A stretch of 26,955 bases of DNA, taken from CAYLYP01 sp964387795 (lineage in GTDB: Bacteria > Bacteroidota > Bacteroidia > Bacteroidales > UBA7960). Made by a program: the position numbers and the translations under genes. Every line of letters begins with the position of its first letter. The first letter of the stretch is position 1. The notes beneath the pieces were generated by a model. It saw nothing but the letters and a program-made list of their open reading frames with translations, was not told where the DNA came from and made no database searches. The stretch covers positions 1-26,955 of the forward strand of contig CAYLYP010000042.1 of the NCBI GenBank assembly GCA_964387795.1, written 5' to 3'. Below are positions 1 to 8,410 of this stretch, piece by piece.

Positions 1-638
1 TTAATGATGTCCGTCATGCTTACGGAGGGCTCAGGCCTTTGATTGATGACCAGACGGAAGGCTCGTACGAGACTTCAAGGAAATATGAAATATTTGACAA
101 TAAAGAGGAAGGTCTAAACAACCTGATAACCATAGAAGGCGGGAAATACACCACCAGCCGCAAGCTGGCTGGCAATGCCATGAAAATGATCTGTAAGAAA
201 ACCGGAAGGCCCTTAAAAAAGTCAATTACCGATAGCCAATACCTTGATGGGTGCCAGATAAAAAATCTGGAAGCATTTATCAGGGAAATACATCTCCAAT
301 ATCCTAATTTCACTAACCAGACAATAATAAGCCTTGTGGGCAACTATGGCACTTACTGCCATGAGGTTTTAGATATTGCACTCAGGGAGCCACATTTAAA
401 GCAAAGCATTACTGAGGATGGTGAAATACTTGCAGAGGTCAAGTGGGCAGTAGAACATGAAATGGCAAGCTCTTTAAGTGACATCCTGTTTCGCAGGACA
501 GGTATTGGCACCCTTGGCAATCCGGGACAGGAAACAATAATGCTGATCGCAAACCTGGCCGCATCCATTCTAAACTGGCCTGAAACAAGGATCAATGAGG
601 AATTGGCAAAGGTTGAAGAAGCTTATTTAACAGTTTAA
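1..638 (+). CDS. FAD-dependent glycerol-3-phosphate dehydrogenase, C-terminal part (gene cut by window edge)
   Basis: The reading frame is open from base 3 at the window edge to a TAA at 636-638, so only about 211 C-terminal residues are visible. The start of this part reads AYGGLRPLIDD, followed 25-30 residues later by GGKYTTSRKLA. Both are hallmarks of the GlpD/GlpA family, where the GGK-TT segment closes the FAD site. The rest matches the helical C-terminal domain of these enzymes. The family oxidises sn-glycerol-3-phosphate to dihydroxyacetone phosphate at the membrane and passes electrons to quinone. The next genes downstream are an alkyl-DHAP-synthase-like oxidase and an FGGY kinase on the same strand, which fits a DHAP-supplying role. 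The N-terminal FAD-binding GxGxxG motif lies outside the window, so GlpD and GlpA cannot be told apart. Confidence 0.85.
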   Translation, partial: NDVRHAYGGLRPLIDDQTEGSYETSRKYEIFDNKEEGLNNLITIEGGKYTTSRKLAGNAMKMICKKTGRPLKKSITDSQYLDGCQIKNLEAFIREIHLQYPNFTNQTIISLVGNYGTYCHEVLDIALREPHLKQSITEDGEILAEVKWAVEHEMASSLSDILFRRTGIGTLGNPGQETIMLIANLAASILNWPETRINEELAKVEEAYLTV

Positions 639-804
639 ATCAACACACACAGGATCAAGGCCCATCAGACATTTTTTAAAAGCATCCTCACAAAAAAAGA
701 GTTCCGGATTTATCGTCAAATGGGATTTTGATTTCAAATCATCATTCACTATTTTTATCCAAAGAAACAAATTCCTGCAAAACAACAAGAAGAACACAAA
801 TACC

Positions 805-2433
805 ATGGCCTTAACATACCGGGATATCCTGAAATGGGGCGATAAAAGGGAAAACAAGATTGATACGGCAACCCTAAACCTCATCAAAGAAAAATTCAAT
901 ATTCAAATATCTGATAAGGATGCCCCCCATCTTTCGGGCAACATACCAGTCAGCTTAGGCAAAGCATGTGGAATAGCAGAACATATCCTCGATAGCATAG
1001 CTGGTGTGACAGGAAAGGAAAATATCTCAATAGCGGATGACGAACGTGCATCGCATGCTTATGGAAAATACTATTCTGAACTTTTATTGCTCCGTATGGG
1101 GCAAATCCCCAACCCGCCCGATGCAGTGGTTTATCCCGGGAGCATAGCTGAAATAGAAAAGATTGTCGCAATTTGTAACCAGCACCAGATACCAATAACC
1201 CCGCAGGGAGGCTTGTCCTCAGTAACAGGGGGCGCTTCTACATCCAAAGGGGGCATAAGCCTTGACCTCACCAAACGTTTAAACAAGGTATTGGAGATAA
1301 ATCCTGTAAACCAAACTGCCACCATTCAGGCAGGTATTTATGGCCCGGCCCTGGAAGCAGCATTGAACAAAGAAGGCTTTAGCTGTGGGCACTTCCCCCA
1401 GTCCTTTGAGTTTTCAACCCTGGGAGGTTGGATTGCTGCAAAAGGTGCCGGGCAGGCTTCTACAGGATATGGGAAAATTGAAGATATGATATGCTCCCTG
1501 ACAGTTATCACCCCTTCAGGCACCATTAAAACACCATGTTATCCCAAAAGTGCCCAGGGCTGGGACCTGCATTCCTTATTCCCGGGTTCTGAAGGCACAT
1601 TGGGTATTATTGCCGAGGCTACCATAAAAATCAAAAAATACAATCCTGATCTCACTGCATATAGTTCATTTATCTTTAAAGACTTTTCTTCAGCTTGCTT
1701 AGCCATGCGCAATTGCATGCAGGCTGGCATTGGTACGCCCCACCTTTTCAGGATATCTGACCCTGAAGAAACTGAAATAGCTTTTAAAACAAGCAGCTTT
1801 GAGAACACCCTCTCCGACAAAGCACTTAAAGCCCTTGGCTTTAAATCAGGAAACCGTTGCCTGATGTTCGTATCTATTGAAGGACAAAAAGTATATACAC
1901 ACAACGTCCTCAAATCAATAAAGAAAATATGTGGCAGGCATGGGGGCTTTTTCATTGGGGCCAAACCAACCAAAAAATGGCTTGATCAAAGATATTCAAG
2001 TGCTTATCTCAGGGACCCCCTGATGGATGCAGGTATCATGACCGATACACTTGAAACAGCAGTGATGTGGGATAACCTGATACCCGTCTGGGATCAGGTC
2101 AGGACATACCTTAAAAGCAGAAAAGACACCATCGCCATGACCCATATTTCCCATGTTTATGAAAATGGGGCAAATCTATACTTCACATTTCTGAGCCCTA
2201 TGCAAAAAGGAAATGAAGTCCAGGATTACATTGATTTCCATAAAGGACTGATTGACACCATACAGAATAGCGGAGCAGCACTATCGCACCACCATGGCAT
2301 AGGTAAAGTGCTAGCACCATGGATGCAAACACAATTGGGACCTGATAATATGGCACTCATGCAGGCCATTAAAAACCACCTGGACCCCAATGGGATCATG
2401 AACCCGGGCAATACATTAGGGCTCAGACCTTAA
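805..2433 (+). CDS. FAD-linked oxidase, alkyldihydroxyacetonephosphate synthase-like
   Basis: This 542-residue protein has the VAO/FAD_binding_4 fold. Residues about 130-145 (TPQGGLSSVTGG) are the FAD pyrophosphate loop. The stretch around FEFSTLGGWIAAKGAG, then YGKIEDM, then GSEGTLGIIAEATIKI follows the order seen in alkyl-DHAP synthase (AGPS). Residues matching AGPS catalytic positions are present: an Arg near 403 (YLRDPL), a Tyr near 452 (SHVYENGANLYF) and a triple His near 495-497 (LSHHHGIGK). AGPS exchanges the acyl chain of acyl-DHAP for a fatty alcohol, the first ether-bond step of ether lipids. It lacks the long eukaryotic peroxisomal N-terminus, as expected in a bacterium. The ATG at 805 is in an A-rich leader with no clear Shine-Dalgarno. 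Alternatively it could be a D-lactate/glycolate-type oxidase, but the HHH tail motif and the G3P-dehydrogenase and kinase neighbours favour AGPS-like. Confidence 0.8.
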   Translation: MALTYRDILKWGDKRENKIDTATLNLIKEKFNIQISDKDAPHLSGNIPVSLGKACGIAEHILDSIAGVTGKENISIADDERASHAYGKYYSELLLLRMGQIPNPPDAVVYPGSIAEIEKIVAICNQHQIPITPQGGLSSVTGGASTSKGGISLDLTKRLNKVLEINPVNQTATIQAGIYGPALEAALNKEGFSCGHFPQSFEFSTLGGWIAAKGAGQASTGYGKIEDMICSLTVITPSGTIKTPCYPKSAQGWDLHSLFPGSEGTLGIIAEATIKIKKYNPDLTAYSSFIFKDFSSACLAMRNCMQAGIGTPHLFRISDPEETEIAFKTSSFENTLSDKALKALGFKSGNRCLMFVSIEGQKVYTHNVLKSIKKICGRHGGFFIGAKPTKKWLDQRYSSAYLRDPLMDAGIMTDTLETAVMWDNLIPVWDQVRTYLKSRKDTIAMTHISHVYENGANLYFTFLSPMQKGNEVQDYIDFHKGLIDTIQNSGAALSHHHGIGKVLAPWMQTQLGPDNMALMQAIKNHLDPNGIMNPGNTLGLRP

Positions 2434-2562
2434 ATGGTTTATTATCCGGATGAAAGTTCATTGTCAATTAATTCGGCATATCAGGTGAATTTAGTTTATA
2501 ATGCTGTAAATCAATAACAAATAAGATGGTTAAGATAATATTATTCATTAAAGAATAAATTG

Positions 2563-2570
2563 TAATTTTG
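2563..2570 (+). promoter_or_regulatory. Candidate Bacteroidota -7 element (TAATTTTG) for the FGGY kinase
   Basis: TAATTTTG matches the TAnnTTTG consensus 53 bases before the kinase ATG. No good TTTG -33 element is visible 17-23 bases upstream. It suggests the kinase gene can be transcribed separately from the oxidase gene, which ends 190 bases before it. Confidence 0.4.
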
Positions 2571-2623
2571 TTTTCTTATTAAAAGTCGCAATTTACAAAT
2601 ATCCACTTAAACAGGTTGCCAAA

Positions 2624-4183
2624 ATGAGCTATCTCCTTGTAATTGATGCCGGGACACAATCAGTACGCGCAGTTATTGTTGATCTTAATGGAAATATTGT
2701 CCAAATAGAAAAGACTGAGATTGAAGCTTATTATTCAACAGAGCCAGGCTTTGCAGAACAAGACCCTGAATATCTGTGGGAAATGCTATGCACCACTACC
2801 AAAAGGCTCATGAACAATCTTTCAATTCCCCTTCAGGATATCAAAGGCCTTTCCGTTACCACCCAACGATGCTCGGTAGTCAATCTGGATAAGGATGGAA
2901 AACCATTAAGGCCTGCAATAATATGGCTTGACCAACGAAAAGCAAACAGGGAGAACTGGCCAAAGGGCCTCATGGACCTTGGGCTCCGGATTATTGATAT
3001 GAGGGAATCGCTTGTCCATGCAATCAAAGATGGTGAATCAAACTGGATCAGACAAAACCAGCCTGACATTTGGGAAAAAACCTATAAGTATGTTTTTCTT
3101 TCCGGTTTTTTTAGTTTCAGGCTATGTGGTAAATACATCGACTCAATAGGCAGCACTGTAGGATTTATGCCTTTCCACTATAAGAAACAAAGGTGGTGCA
3201 AACCCGGGGAAATGAATACCAATCTTTTCCCTATCGAAAGGGAAAAGCTCAATGACCTTGTTAAGCCATCAGAGCTCATGGGATATATCACTCCGGAGGC
3301 GGCAAGGCAAACAGGAATGCCCGAAGGCTTGCCAATTATTGCAGCCGCAGCAGATAAAGCATGTGAAGTTTTGGGTGCCGGATGTTTCTCCCCCGAAATC
3401 GCATGTTTGAGCTATGGCACCACTGCCACAATCGAAACTGTCAACCCACGTTATGTGGAAGTGGTAAAGCATTTCCCATCCTATCCCAGTGCCATACCGG
3501 GTTACTTCAACACCGAGATGATGGTTTACAGGGGATACTGGATGATAAATTGGTTCAAGAAAGAATTCGGGCACAAAGAAGTTGAACTGGCAAAGAAACT
3601 TGGCAAGACTGCCGAAGAGCTCTTTGATGAAATGATCAATGATATCCCTCCGGGCTCAATGGGCTTAACACTTCAACCCTATTGGACACCAGGTGTTAAG
3701 ATTCCCGGTATTGAAGCCAAGGGGGCAATCATTGGATTTGGGGATGTCCACACCAAAGCCCACCTTTACAGATCCATTATTGAAGGGATTACTTATGCTT
3801 TAAAGGAAGGTGCAATGCTTACCCAAAAACGCAATGGGGTAAAAATACAGAAACTCAGGGTTTCAGGTGGTGGCTCTCAAAGTGCAAATGCATTACAGAT
3901 GACTGCCGATATTTTTAATCTACCGGTCGAAAAACCTCATACCTTCGAGACTTCTGCATTGGGAGCTGCTATTAATTGTGCTGTTGGCCTTAAGCTATAT
4001 CCAGATTTTGAAACAGCCATCAGCAAGATGTGCCGCATTGGTGAAGTATATAACCCAATACCTGCAAACCGTGATATCTATCAGGAGCTTTATGAAAAAG
4101 TATATCTTAAAATGTACAAAAGGTTAAAGCCTCTTTATGGTCACATCAGGAACATCACAAATTACCCGCCTAAAATCTGCTAA
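2624..4183 (+). CDS. FGGY-family carbohydrate (glycerol-like) kinase
   Basis: The protein has 519 residues, the usual size for FGGY kinases. Near the N-terminus IDAGTQSVRAV (residues 7-17) is the phosphate-binding loop. AIIWLDQRK (about 98-106) is the typical substrate-side motif. AAAADKACEVLGAG has its Asp at 244, at the place of the catalytic base of E. coli glycerol kinase (Asp245). VSGGGSQSANALQM in the second half is the conserved nucleotide-site segment. Family members phosphorylate sugars or glycerol with ATP. The exact substrate cannot be read from sequence. Its place beside a G3P dehydrogenase and an AGPS-like oxidase makes glycerol, giving G3P, the best guess. Other possible substrates are xylulose or another polyol. 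It is preceded by its own candidate -7 element. Confidence 0.85.
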   Translation: MSYLLVIDAGTQSVRAVIVDLNGNIVQIEKTEIEAYYSTEPGFAEQDPEYLWEMLCTTTKRLMNNLSIPLQDIKGLSVTTQRCSVVNLDKDGKPLRPAIIWLDQRKANRENWPKGLMDLGLRIIDMRESLVHAIKDGESNWIRQNQPDIWEKTYKYVFLSGFFSFRLCGKYIDSIGSTVGFMPFHYKKQRWCKPGEMNTNLFPIEREKLNDLVKPSELMGYITPEAARQTGMPEGLPIIAAAADKACEVLGAGCFSPEIACLSYGTTATIETVNPRYVEVVKHFPSYPSAIPGYFNTEMMVYRGYWMINWFKKEFGHKEVELAKKLGKTAEELFDEMINDIPPGSMGLTLQPYWTPGVKIPGIEAKGAIIGFGDVHTKAHLYRSIIEGITYALKEGAMLTQKRNGVKIQKLRVSGGGSQSANALQMTADIFNLPVEKPHTFETSALGAAINCAVGLKLYPDFETAISKMCRIGEVYNPIPANRDIYQELYEKVYLKMYKRLKPLYGHIRNITNYPPKIC

Positions 4184-4219
4184 AAGAAACCCTCCCGGCT
4201 CCTGGCTTTCAGCCTGCCT

Positions 4220-4924
4220 TCATGCCTGTGATGTCCGGTTAAGAAGCATTAAGCTCCTTTCTGCCTCAAGTTTCAATCTGGGATGAATTGCAGTATCCTT
4301 TATTAAATTCAGGCTTGATTCGCATTCCCTGAATGCACTCATTGCCCTGATAAGTTTCCATTGTATAAGCTCATTGCCTTCAAACCTCCTCATTGCATCC
4401 ATGATAAGGCCGGAAATACCTTTTCGGGGCTCATAAAAACATATATAACCTATAGCATCAACAGCTTCACTGATCTTAACAACATCATTGCCCTTTAATA
4501 CCTCCAGCAAATCAGGCAGGCAATAGTTTCCCAACCTGATTAAAGTCCGGGCTGCAATATCACGTGGAAGCGGATAACTGCCTTTTTTAAATTCCCCGTC
4601 AGGGATTTCTTTATGCTGATTATCCCCTATTTCCCCCAGCACATTAATTAAAGGATCGACAGCCTGACTGCCCATTGCAATCAAAGCTTCACAAATAGCA
4701 AGCTTTGAATACAACATGTCTTCTTTTCCAAGGGCATCGATGAGCCCGGGAATAGCTTTTGCTTCTTTTCTCTTCCCCAATACGCGGGCTGCCAGGGTCC
4801 GCTCATGTGCAATACTGCTATTCAACATACCCAGACAGGAATCAATATCAAGGTATAAATATGCATCTTCGGCACCTTCCTCTAAGTACCCCCTTCTTTG
4901 TAATATTCCAGGATCACTCTTCAT
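4220..4924 (-). CDS. HEAT-repeat protein
   Basis: About 234 residues made of repeating helical pairs. Units such as ERTLAARVLGKRKEAKAIPGL, KLAICEALIAMGSQAVDPL, RDIAARTLIRLGNYCLPDLL and ISEAVDAIGYICFYEPRKGI follow the HEAT/PBS-lyase-like pattern with conserved Ala, Gly and Pro. Such proteins act as protein-protein scaffolds, and no catalytic residue is visible. There is no signal peptide, so it is probably cytoplasmic. The frame is open from a GTG at 4930, but the ATG at 4924 is preferred because an AGGTG-like sequence lies just upstream of it. The gene converges on the FGGY kinase gene (36-base gap) and is divergent from the ATP-cone nuclease gene. A specific role cannot be given. Confidence 0.7.
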   Translation of the reverse strand: MKSDPGILQRRGYLEEGAEDAYLYLDIDSCLGMLNSSIAHERTLAARVLGKRKEAKAIPGLIDALGKEDMLYSKLAICEALIAMGSQAVDPLINVLGEIGDNQHKEIPDGEFKKGSYPLPRDIAARTLIRLGNYCLPDLLEVLKGNDVVKISEAVDAIGYICFYEPRKGISGLIMDAMRRFEGNELIQWKLIRAMSAFRECESSLNLIKDTAIHPRLKLEAERSLMLLNRTSQA

Positions 4925-5320
4925 TTTCACCTATTGCTTTGTTTTTACAAATAAAAGTCTTTTTCAAATCATACAGAAATAATGTCAATTGCATCCTGAC
5001 ATAAATCCTTCATTCAATATTTAAAGATAATAATAATATATTTTAAAACCACTCATTAATCACACTGACAATACACCGCAACATCTGGTATGCCAAACTC
5101 TAATGTTTAAAAATAACACCTCAAACAGTATATTAAACAGCTTATTCATGTAAAATCGGAACATAAGTCAAACAATAATTATGAACAGGTATTTATAAGC
5201 AATTTAACAAAATAAAACATTATTTATTAAACGAAAAACTGAATTTGAATCAGGTTTTTTAGTAAGTTCGCCCTGTTATTAACCCTATTGACACTCTACA
5301 AAATATTCAGCCCTAAAAAG
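4925..5320. other. AT-rich divergent intergenic region, no gene seen
   Basis: This stretch of nearly 400 bases is very AT-rich with many stops in all frames. It must hold the promoters of the HEAT-repeat gene (leftward) and the ATP-cone nuclease gene (rightward). TAAGTTCG at 5263-5270 is a 7/8 match to TAnnTTTG, and a TTTG lies at 5244-5247, but their 15-base spacing is shorter than usual, so this is only a weak candidate. No RNA gene or repeat is recognised. Confidence 0.5.
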
Positions 5321-6160
5321 ATGAACGGAAAAATAATGGTATTAAAATCTTCAGGAGAGAAACAAGCATTTTCTTCAGAAAAGCTAAAAGGTTCTTTGTT
5401 GCGTTCAGGCGCCACAGAAGAGCTGGCACAATCAATCCTTGAAGAAATCCTGGATTATTTCAGGGAAGAGACCACCACAAAAGAGATATATCGCAAGGCA
5501 TTTCAACTCTTAAGAAAAAATGTAAGGGGAACAGCCGCCCGTTATAGCTTAAAAAATGCAATTATGGAGCTTGGCCCTTCAGGTTATCCTTTTGAACAAT
5601 TTGTAGGGGAACTCTTCAGGTCTAAAGGCTATAGTGTTGATGTCAGCCAGATCATTCAGGGCTGCTGCATCACGCATGAGGTAGATGTTGTGGCCCGGAA
5701 CGGAAATAAGAAAATCATTGTTGAATGTAAATATCACAATAGCCAGGGGTCTATTTCCAATGTAAAGGTTCCATTATATATCCATGCCAGGTTTAATGAC
5801 ATCATAAAAAATCATGAAGCCACAAAGCCTGATGAGAAACTGGAATTTGAAGGCTGGATAGTTACCAATACCCGTTTTTCGGATGATGCTGCCACCTATG
5901 GGCGCTGTGCCGGATTAAACCTTATTGCATGGGATTACCCAAAAGAAGGAAGTCTAAAACAATGGGTCGAGAAAACAGGTTATTTTCCCGTTACTGTTCT
6001 GACAAACCTAACGAAATCGCAGAAAAAGCAACTCATCGATTCCGGTATTATCTTATGTAAGCACCTCCTCGACAAAAAAAATGCCTTAGACACGTTTGGC
6101 CTTTCAGAAAAAGCCAAATCAAAGGTCTTTGATGAAATCAAAGAACTAATAAAAATATAG
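5321..6160 (+). CDS. ATP-cone domain fused to Mrr-type restriction endonuclease domain
   Basis: With the ATG at 5321 the protein has 279 residues. The frame extends to a TTG at 5288, but the ATP-cone begins right after the ATG. Residues about 5-82 (VLKSSGEKQAFSSEKLKGSL, then FRKAxxLL-like helices and AARYSLKNAI) match the ATP-cone fold that senses ATP/dATP in ribonucleotide reductase and NrdR. Residues about 88-200 resemble Mrr_cat: YPFEQFVGELFRSKGY, then HEVDVVARNGNKKIIVECKYHN, with the PD-(D/E)xK residues Asp122, Glu135 and Lys137 present. An active, nucleotide-sensing DNA endonuclease is therefore plausible. No methyltransferase or specificity subunit lies nearby, so it is not a standard restriction-modification system. 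Transcription ends at the hairpin just downstream. Confidence 0.8.
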   Translation: MNGKIMVLKSSGEKQAFSSEKLKGSLLRSGATEELAQSILEEILDYFREETTTKEIYRKAFQLLRKNVRGTAARYSLKNAIMELGPSGYPFEQFVGELFRSKGYSVDVSQIIQGCCITHEVDVVARNGNKKIIVECKYHNSQGSISNVKVPLYIHARFNDIIKNHEATKPDEKLEFEGWIVTNTRFSDDAATYGRCAGLNLIAWDYPKEGSLKQWVEKTGYFPVTVLTNLTKSQKKQLIDSGIILCKHLLDKKNALDTFGLSEKAKSKVFDEIKELIKI

Positions 6161-6190
6161 CCAATAATCATTTCAATATAGAACAGGAAT

Positions 6191-6223
6191 AAAAAAAAGC
6201 GCTGAAATTCAGCGCTTTTTTTT
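6191..6223. terminator. Bidirectional intrinsic terminator
   Basis: An 8-bp perfect stem (AGCGCTGA at 6198-6205 with TCAGCGCT at 6209-6216) has a 3-base loop. It is flanked by a run of A on the left and eight or more T on the right. It sits between the convergent ends of the nuclease gene (+) and the deiminase gene (-), so it can end both transcripts. Confidence 0.9.
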
Positions 6224-6244
6224 ATTCATTGGGGCAATAGTTCC

Positions 6245-8410
6245 TTATTTCCTGATAATTTCATTCAGGAATACATTTCCCTCGCCTATAATGCGGATAA
6301 AATACACTCCGGCAGGCTGGGCCGATAAATCAATAATCACACTACTCTGGCCTTCAGGTATCATTGACTGGTACACTTCCTGACCCTGAATATTGGATAT
6401 GCTAAGCACGTAATCGCCCTTGGACTGATTCATATTTACAGTCAGCATTCCATCTGTCGGATTTGGAAAAACATTTACCTGTGCTGAGGTATTGTCATCA
6501 ATACCAACATTTTCAGTAAATATGGCTTTTGCAATCATGTTTTCGTTCATTGTAAGGCTAATTATGGATTCCGTTGTTGTATATACTGAACCATTGACTT
6601 CCCATTTGCTTAACTTCCAACCTGAAGAAGGAGTTGCTGTCAATTCAACCTCAGTGCCAATATTATAATTATATTCACCGGGAACAGGATTGGTTTCACC
6701 ATTTCCTTCCTTTGAAACAGTTAGAACATAAATAGCTGTGTTGATTTGGACATAGTCCTCTTTTATAATGGGCTGTCCTCCATCCAGGCTAAGGCTTATC
6801 GTCTTTGCCCCTACACTCGAATAGGTCACTTCATGAGGACCAGGGCCAGATGCTGTTGCAGGATTGGCACCCTCACCAAAGTTCCAGTCATAAGTGCTAT
6901 ATGTCAAACATGAAACATCGTTAAATATAACAGTTTCGCCAACCATAGCTTCATTTACGTTTGAAGTAAAATCAGCTTCATCACCAACCACTTCAAAGCT
7001 GTAAGGCCCTTTAGAACCCACAATTGGGCGGGCAAGGGTTTTGTTGTTGTTATTTGTAACCGAGATATAATAAAATACTTTTTCACCGCAAGCCTGTCCG
7101 GGGATATTTGCAACAAAAGTATCATTAACAAGGGTCATGGAAGATTCATTGAATCCGGCTAAAGTATCTATTGACCAGAAGAGTTTTGCAGACTGAACAC
7201 CGCTGGTAGTCTCAATAAAGGCTTTCACAGGAAAAGAAGTTTCAGAAGATTCCCCTTCGAGGATTTTCTTGTGCGAAATAAATATTGGATCGTTTGCAGC
7301 AATCTCATGGGTAATACAATGAATAGCACCACTGGCAGGAATTACATCATACATATCAAGCCCTATAACTTTATACCCGGGCATCGCATTACGATAAACT
7401 TCAAGTGCTTGCTCATCCTGGGCAAAGCCATAAACAGGCACCAAAACCAATCCATTTAAAATTACAGAATTGGTATATGTGTAATAACTGCTGTTTGGCG
7501 GATAGGAACCATAATTACTGGCAGGCATGGGGATGCGGACCACTTTATAAGGTCTGCCATAAGGGGTCTGGAAATTATCAAGTATATATTGAAGGTTTGC
7601 TTCTATCTGGGGGCCATCAGCAACACCGGCAGGATACTGTCCAACAAGCAATGTCTCTTCATCAAGCAGTTTCATGTGCATATCAATATGATGGATCCCA
7701 TCATAAGGCAGGGTATTCATTTTAATATAAGAATCAATACCCATGTAATTGTTCATAATTGTATTAATCTGGGGTTCTGTAAGGTTTGAATTCTCTTCAA
7801 CAATAAGTTTTGAAGAAAAAGCTGTTCCATGACCATCCATCATCAGGTTACCACCTGTGGCCACAAGCTTATTGGGGTTTACGGTCATCTGATAGATTGG
7901 AAGGTCAAGTTTATTTGCAACCAAAACAGGCACCTGGTCATCGGCAGGCCTTGGACGGTTATAAACCCAATCAACGATTGCAAGTTCATTTGTCCCCTGG
8001 AGATAAACACTTTGAGGGCCGTAATCCCTTATCCAAACAGAGTTATAATCACCAATGATATATTTGATATTCTGAAGCGCTACCCCACCATTTGTAAGGT
8101 TGTTTTTTACATAAGTAGAATCATCACAAACAATATAAACAGTCACATATTCCCTTGCATATCTGACAATCTCCCTTAACTCAGGGGTGTAGGAAGTCCA
8201 TGCTATAACAACAGCCTGATTCTCATCCCATTCTCCCGGGGTGCGTGGAGGAGCAGAAGGAGGGTTTGCATCCCTGCTCCCAACAATGCTTTCAAGATAC
8301 ATCGGAAAGATGGCTTTTTCTTCCTCAGTCATATATCTTGGAAGAGGTTGCTGGGCAAACAAGCCCACTGAGCAAAAAACAAAAAAGACAAGAAGTAAAT
8401 TTCTTTTCAT
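6245..8410 (-). CDS. Secreted peptidyl-arginine deiminase / agmatine-deiminase family protein with T9SS sorting domain
   Basis: Starting from the ATG at 8410 (721 residues), the protein opens with a clear signal peptide ending near FAQQ. An in-frame extension upstream to 8446 is unlikely because the signal peptide begins at 8410. Residues about 27-380 form a PAD_porph/guanidine-deiminase domain: IRDYGP (Asp129), GIHHIDMH (His241, Asp243), a following TNSVI Asn near 314, and SGAIHCITHEI (Cys365). It also has NRPRP with Arg152 and Arg154, spaced as in Porphyromonas gingivalis PAD. An Ig-like segment (about 385-475), a PKD domain (about 475-560), an InlB-B-like repeat (about 565-645) and a C-terminal T9SS type A domain (VFPNPTDGML to the end) follow. 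The family hydrolyses guanidino groups, giving citrulline or N-carbamoylputrescine plus ammonia. The architecture predicts an extracellular or surface-anchored enzyme. Confidence 0.88.
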   Translation of the reverse strand: MKRNLLLVFFVFCSVGLFAQQPLPRYMTEEEKAIFPMYLESIVGSRDANPPSAPPRTPGEWDENQAVVIAWTSYTPELREIVRYAREYVTVYIVCDDSTYVKNNLTNGGVALQNIKYIIGDYNSVWIRDYGPQSVYLQGTNELAIVDWVYNRPRPADDQVPVLVANKLDLPIYQMTVNPNKLVATGGNLMMDGHGTAFSSKLIVEENSNLTEPQINTIMNNYMGIDSYIKMNTLPYDGIHHIDMHMKLLDEETLLVGQYPAGVADGPQIEANLQYILDNFQTPYGRPYKVVRIPMPASNYGSYPPNSSYYTYTNSVILNGLVLVPVYGFAQDEQALEVYRNAMPGYKVIGLDMYDVIPASGAIHCITHEIAANDPIFISHKKILEGESSETSFPVKAFIETTSGVQSAKLFWSIDTLAGFNESSMTLVNDTFVANIPGQACGEKVFYYISVTNNNNKTLARPIVGSKGPYSFEVVGDEADFTSNVNEAMVGETVIFNDVSCLTYSTYDWNFGEGANPATASGPGPHEVTYSSVGAKTISLSLDGGQPIIKEDYVQINTAIYVLTVSKEGNGETNPVPGEYNYNIGTEVELTATPSSGWKLSKWEVNGSVYTTTESIISLTMNENMIAKAIFTENVGIDDNTSAQVNVFPNPTDGMLTVNMNQSKGDYVLSISNIQGQEVYQSMIPEGQSSVIIDLSAQPAGVYFIRIIGEGNVFLNEIIRK

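Noticed and set aside
1539..1973. 144-codon minus-strand frame within the AGPS-like gene
   Set aside because: It has no domain or leader, and the plus-strand gene has clear conserved motifs throughout.
4184..4219. Hairpin terminator between the FGGY and HEAT genes
   Set aside because: Only a four-pair GGCT/AGCC stem without a T-run is visible.
7271..8179. Several plus-strand open frames of 60-116 codons inside the deiminase gene
   Set aside because: They lie opposite a well-supported coding sequence and have unlikely amino-acid compositions, so they are shadows.
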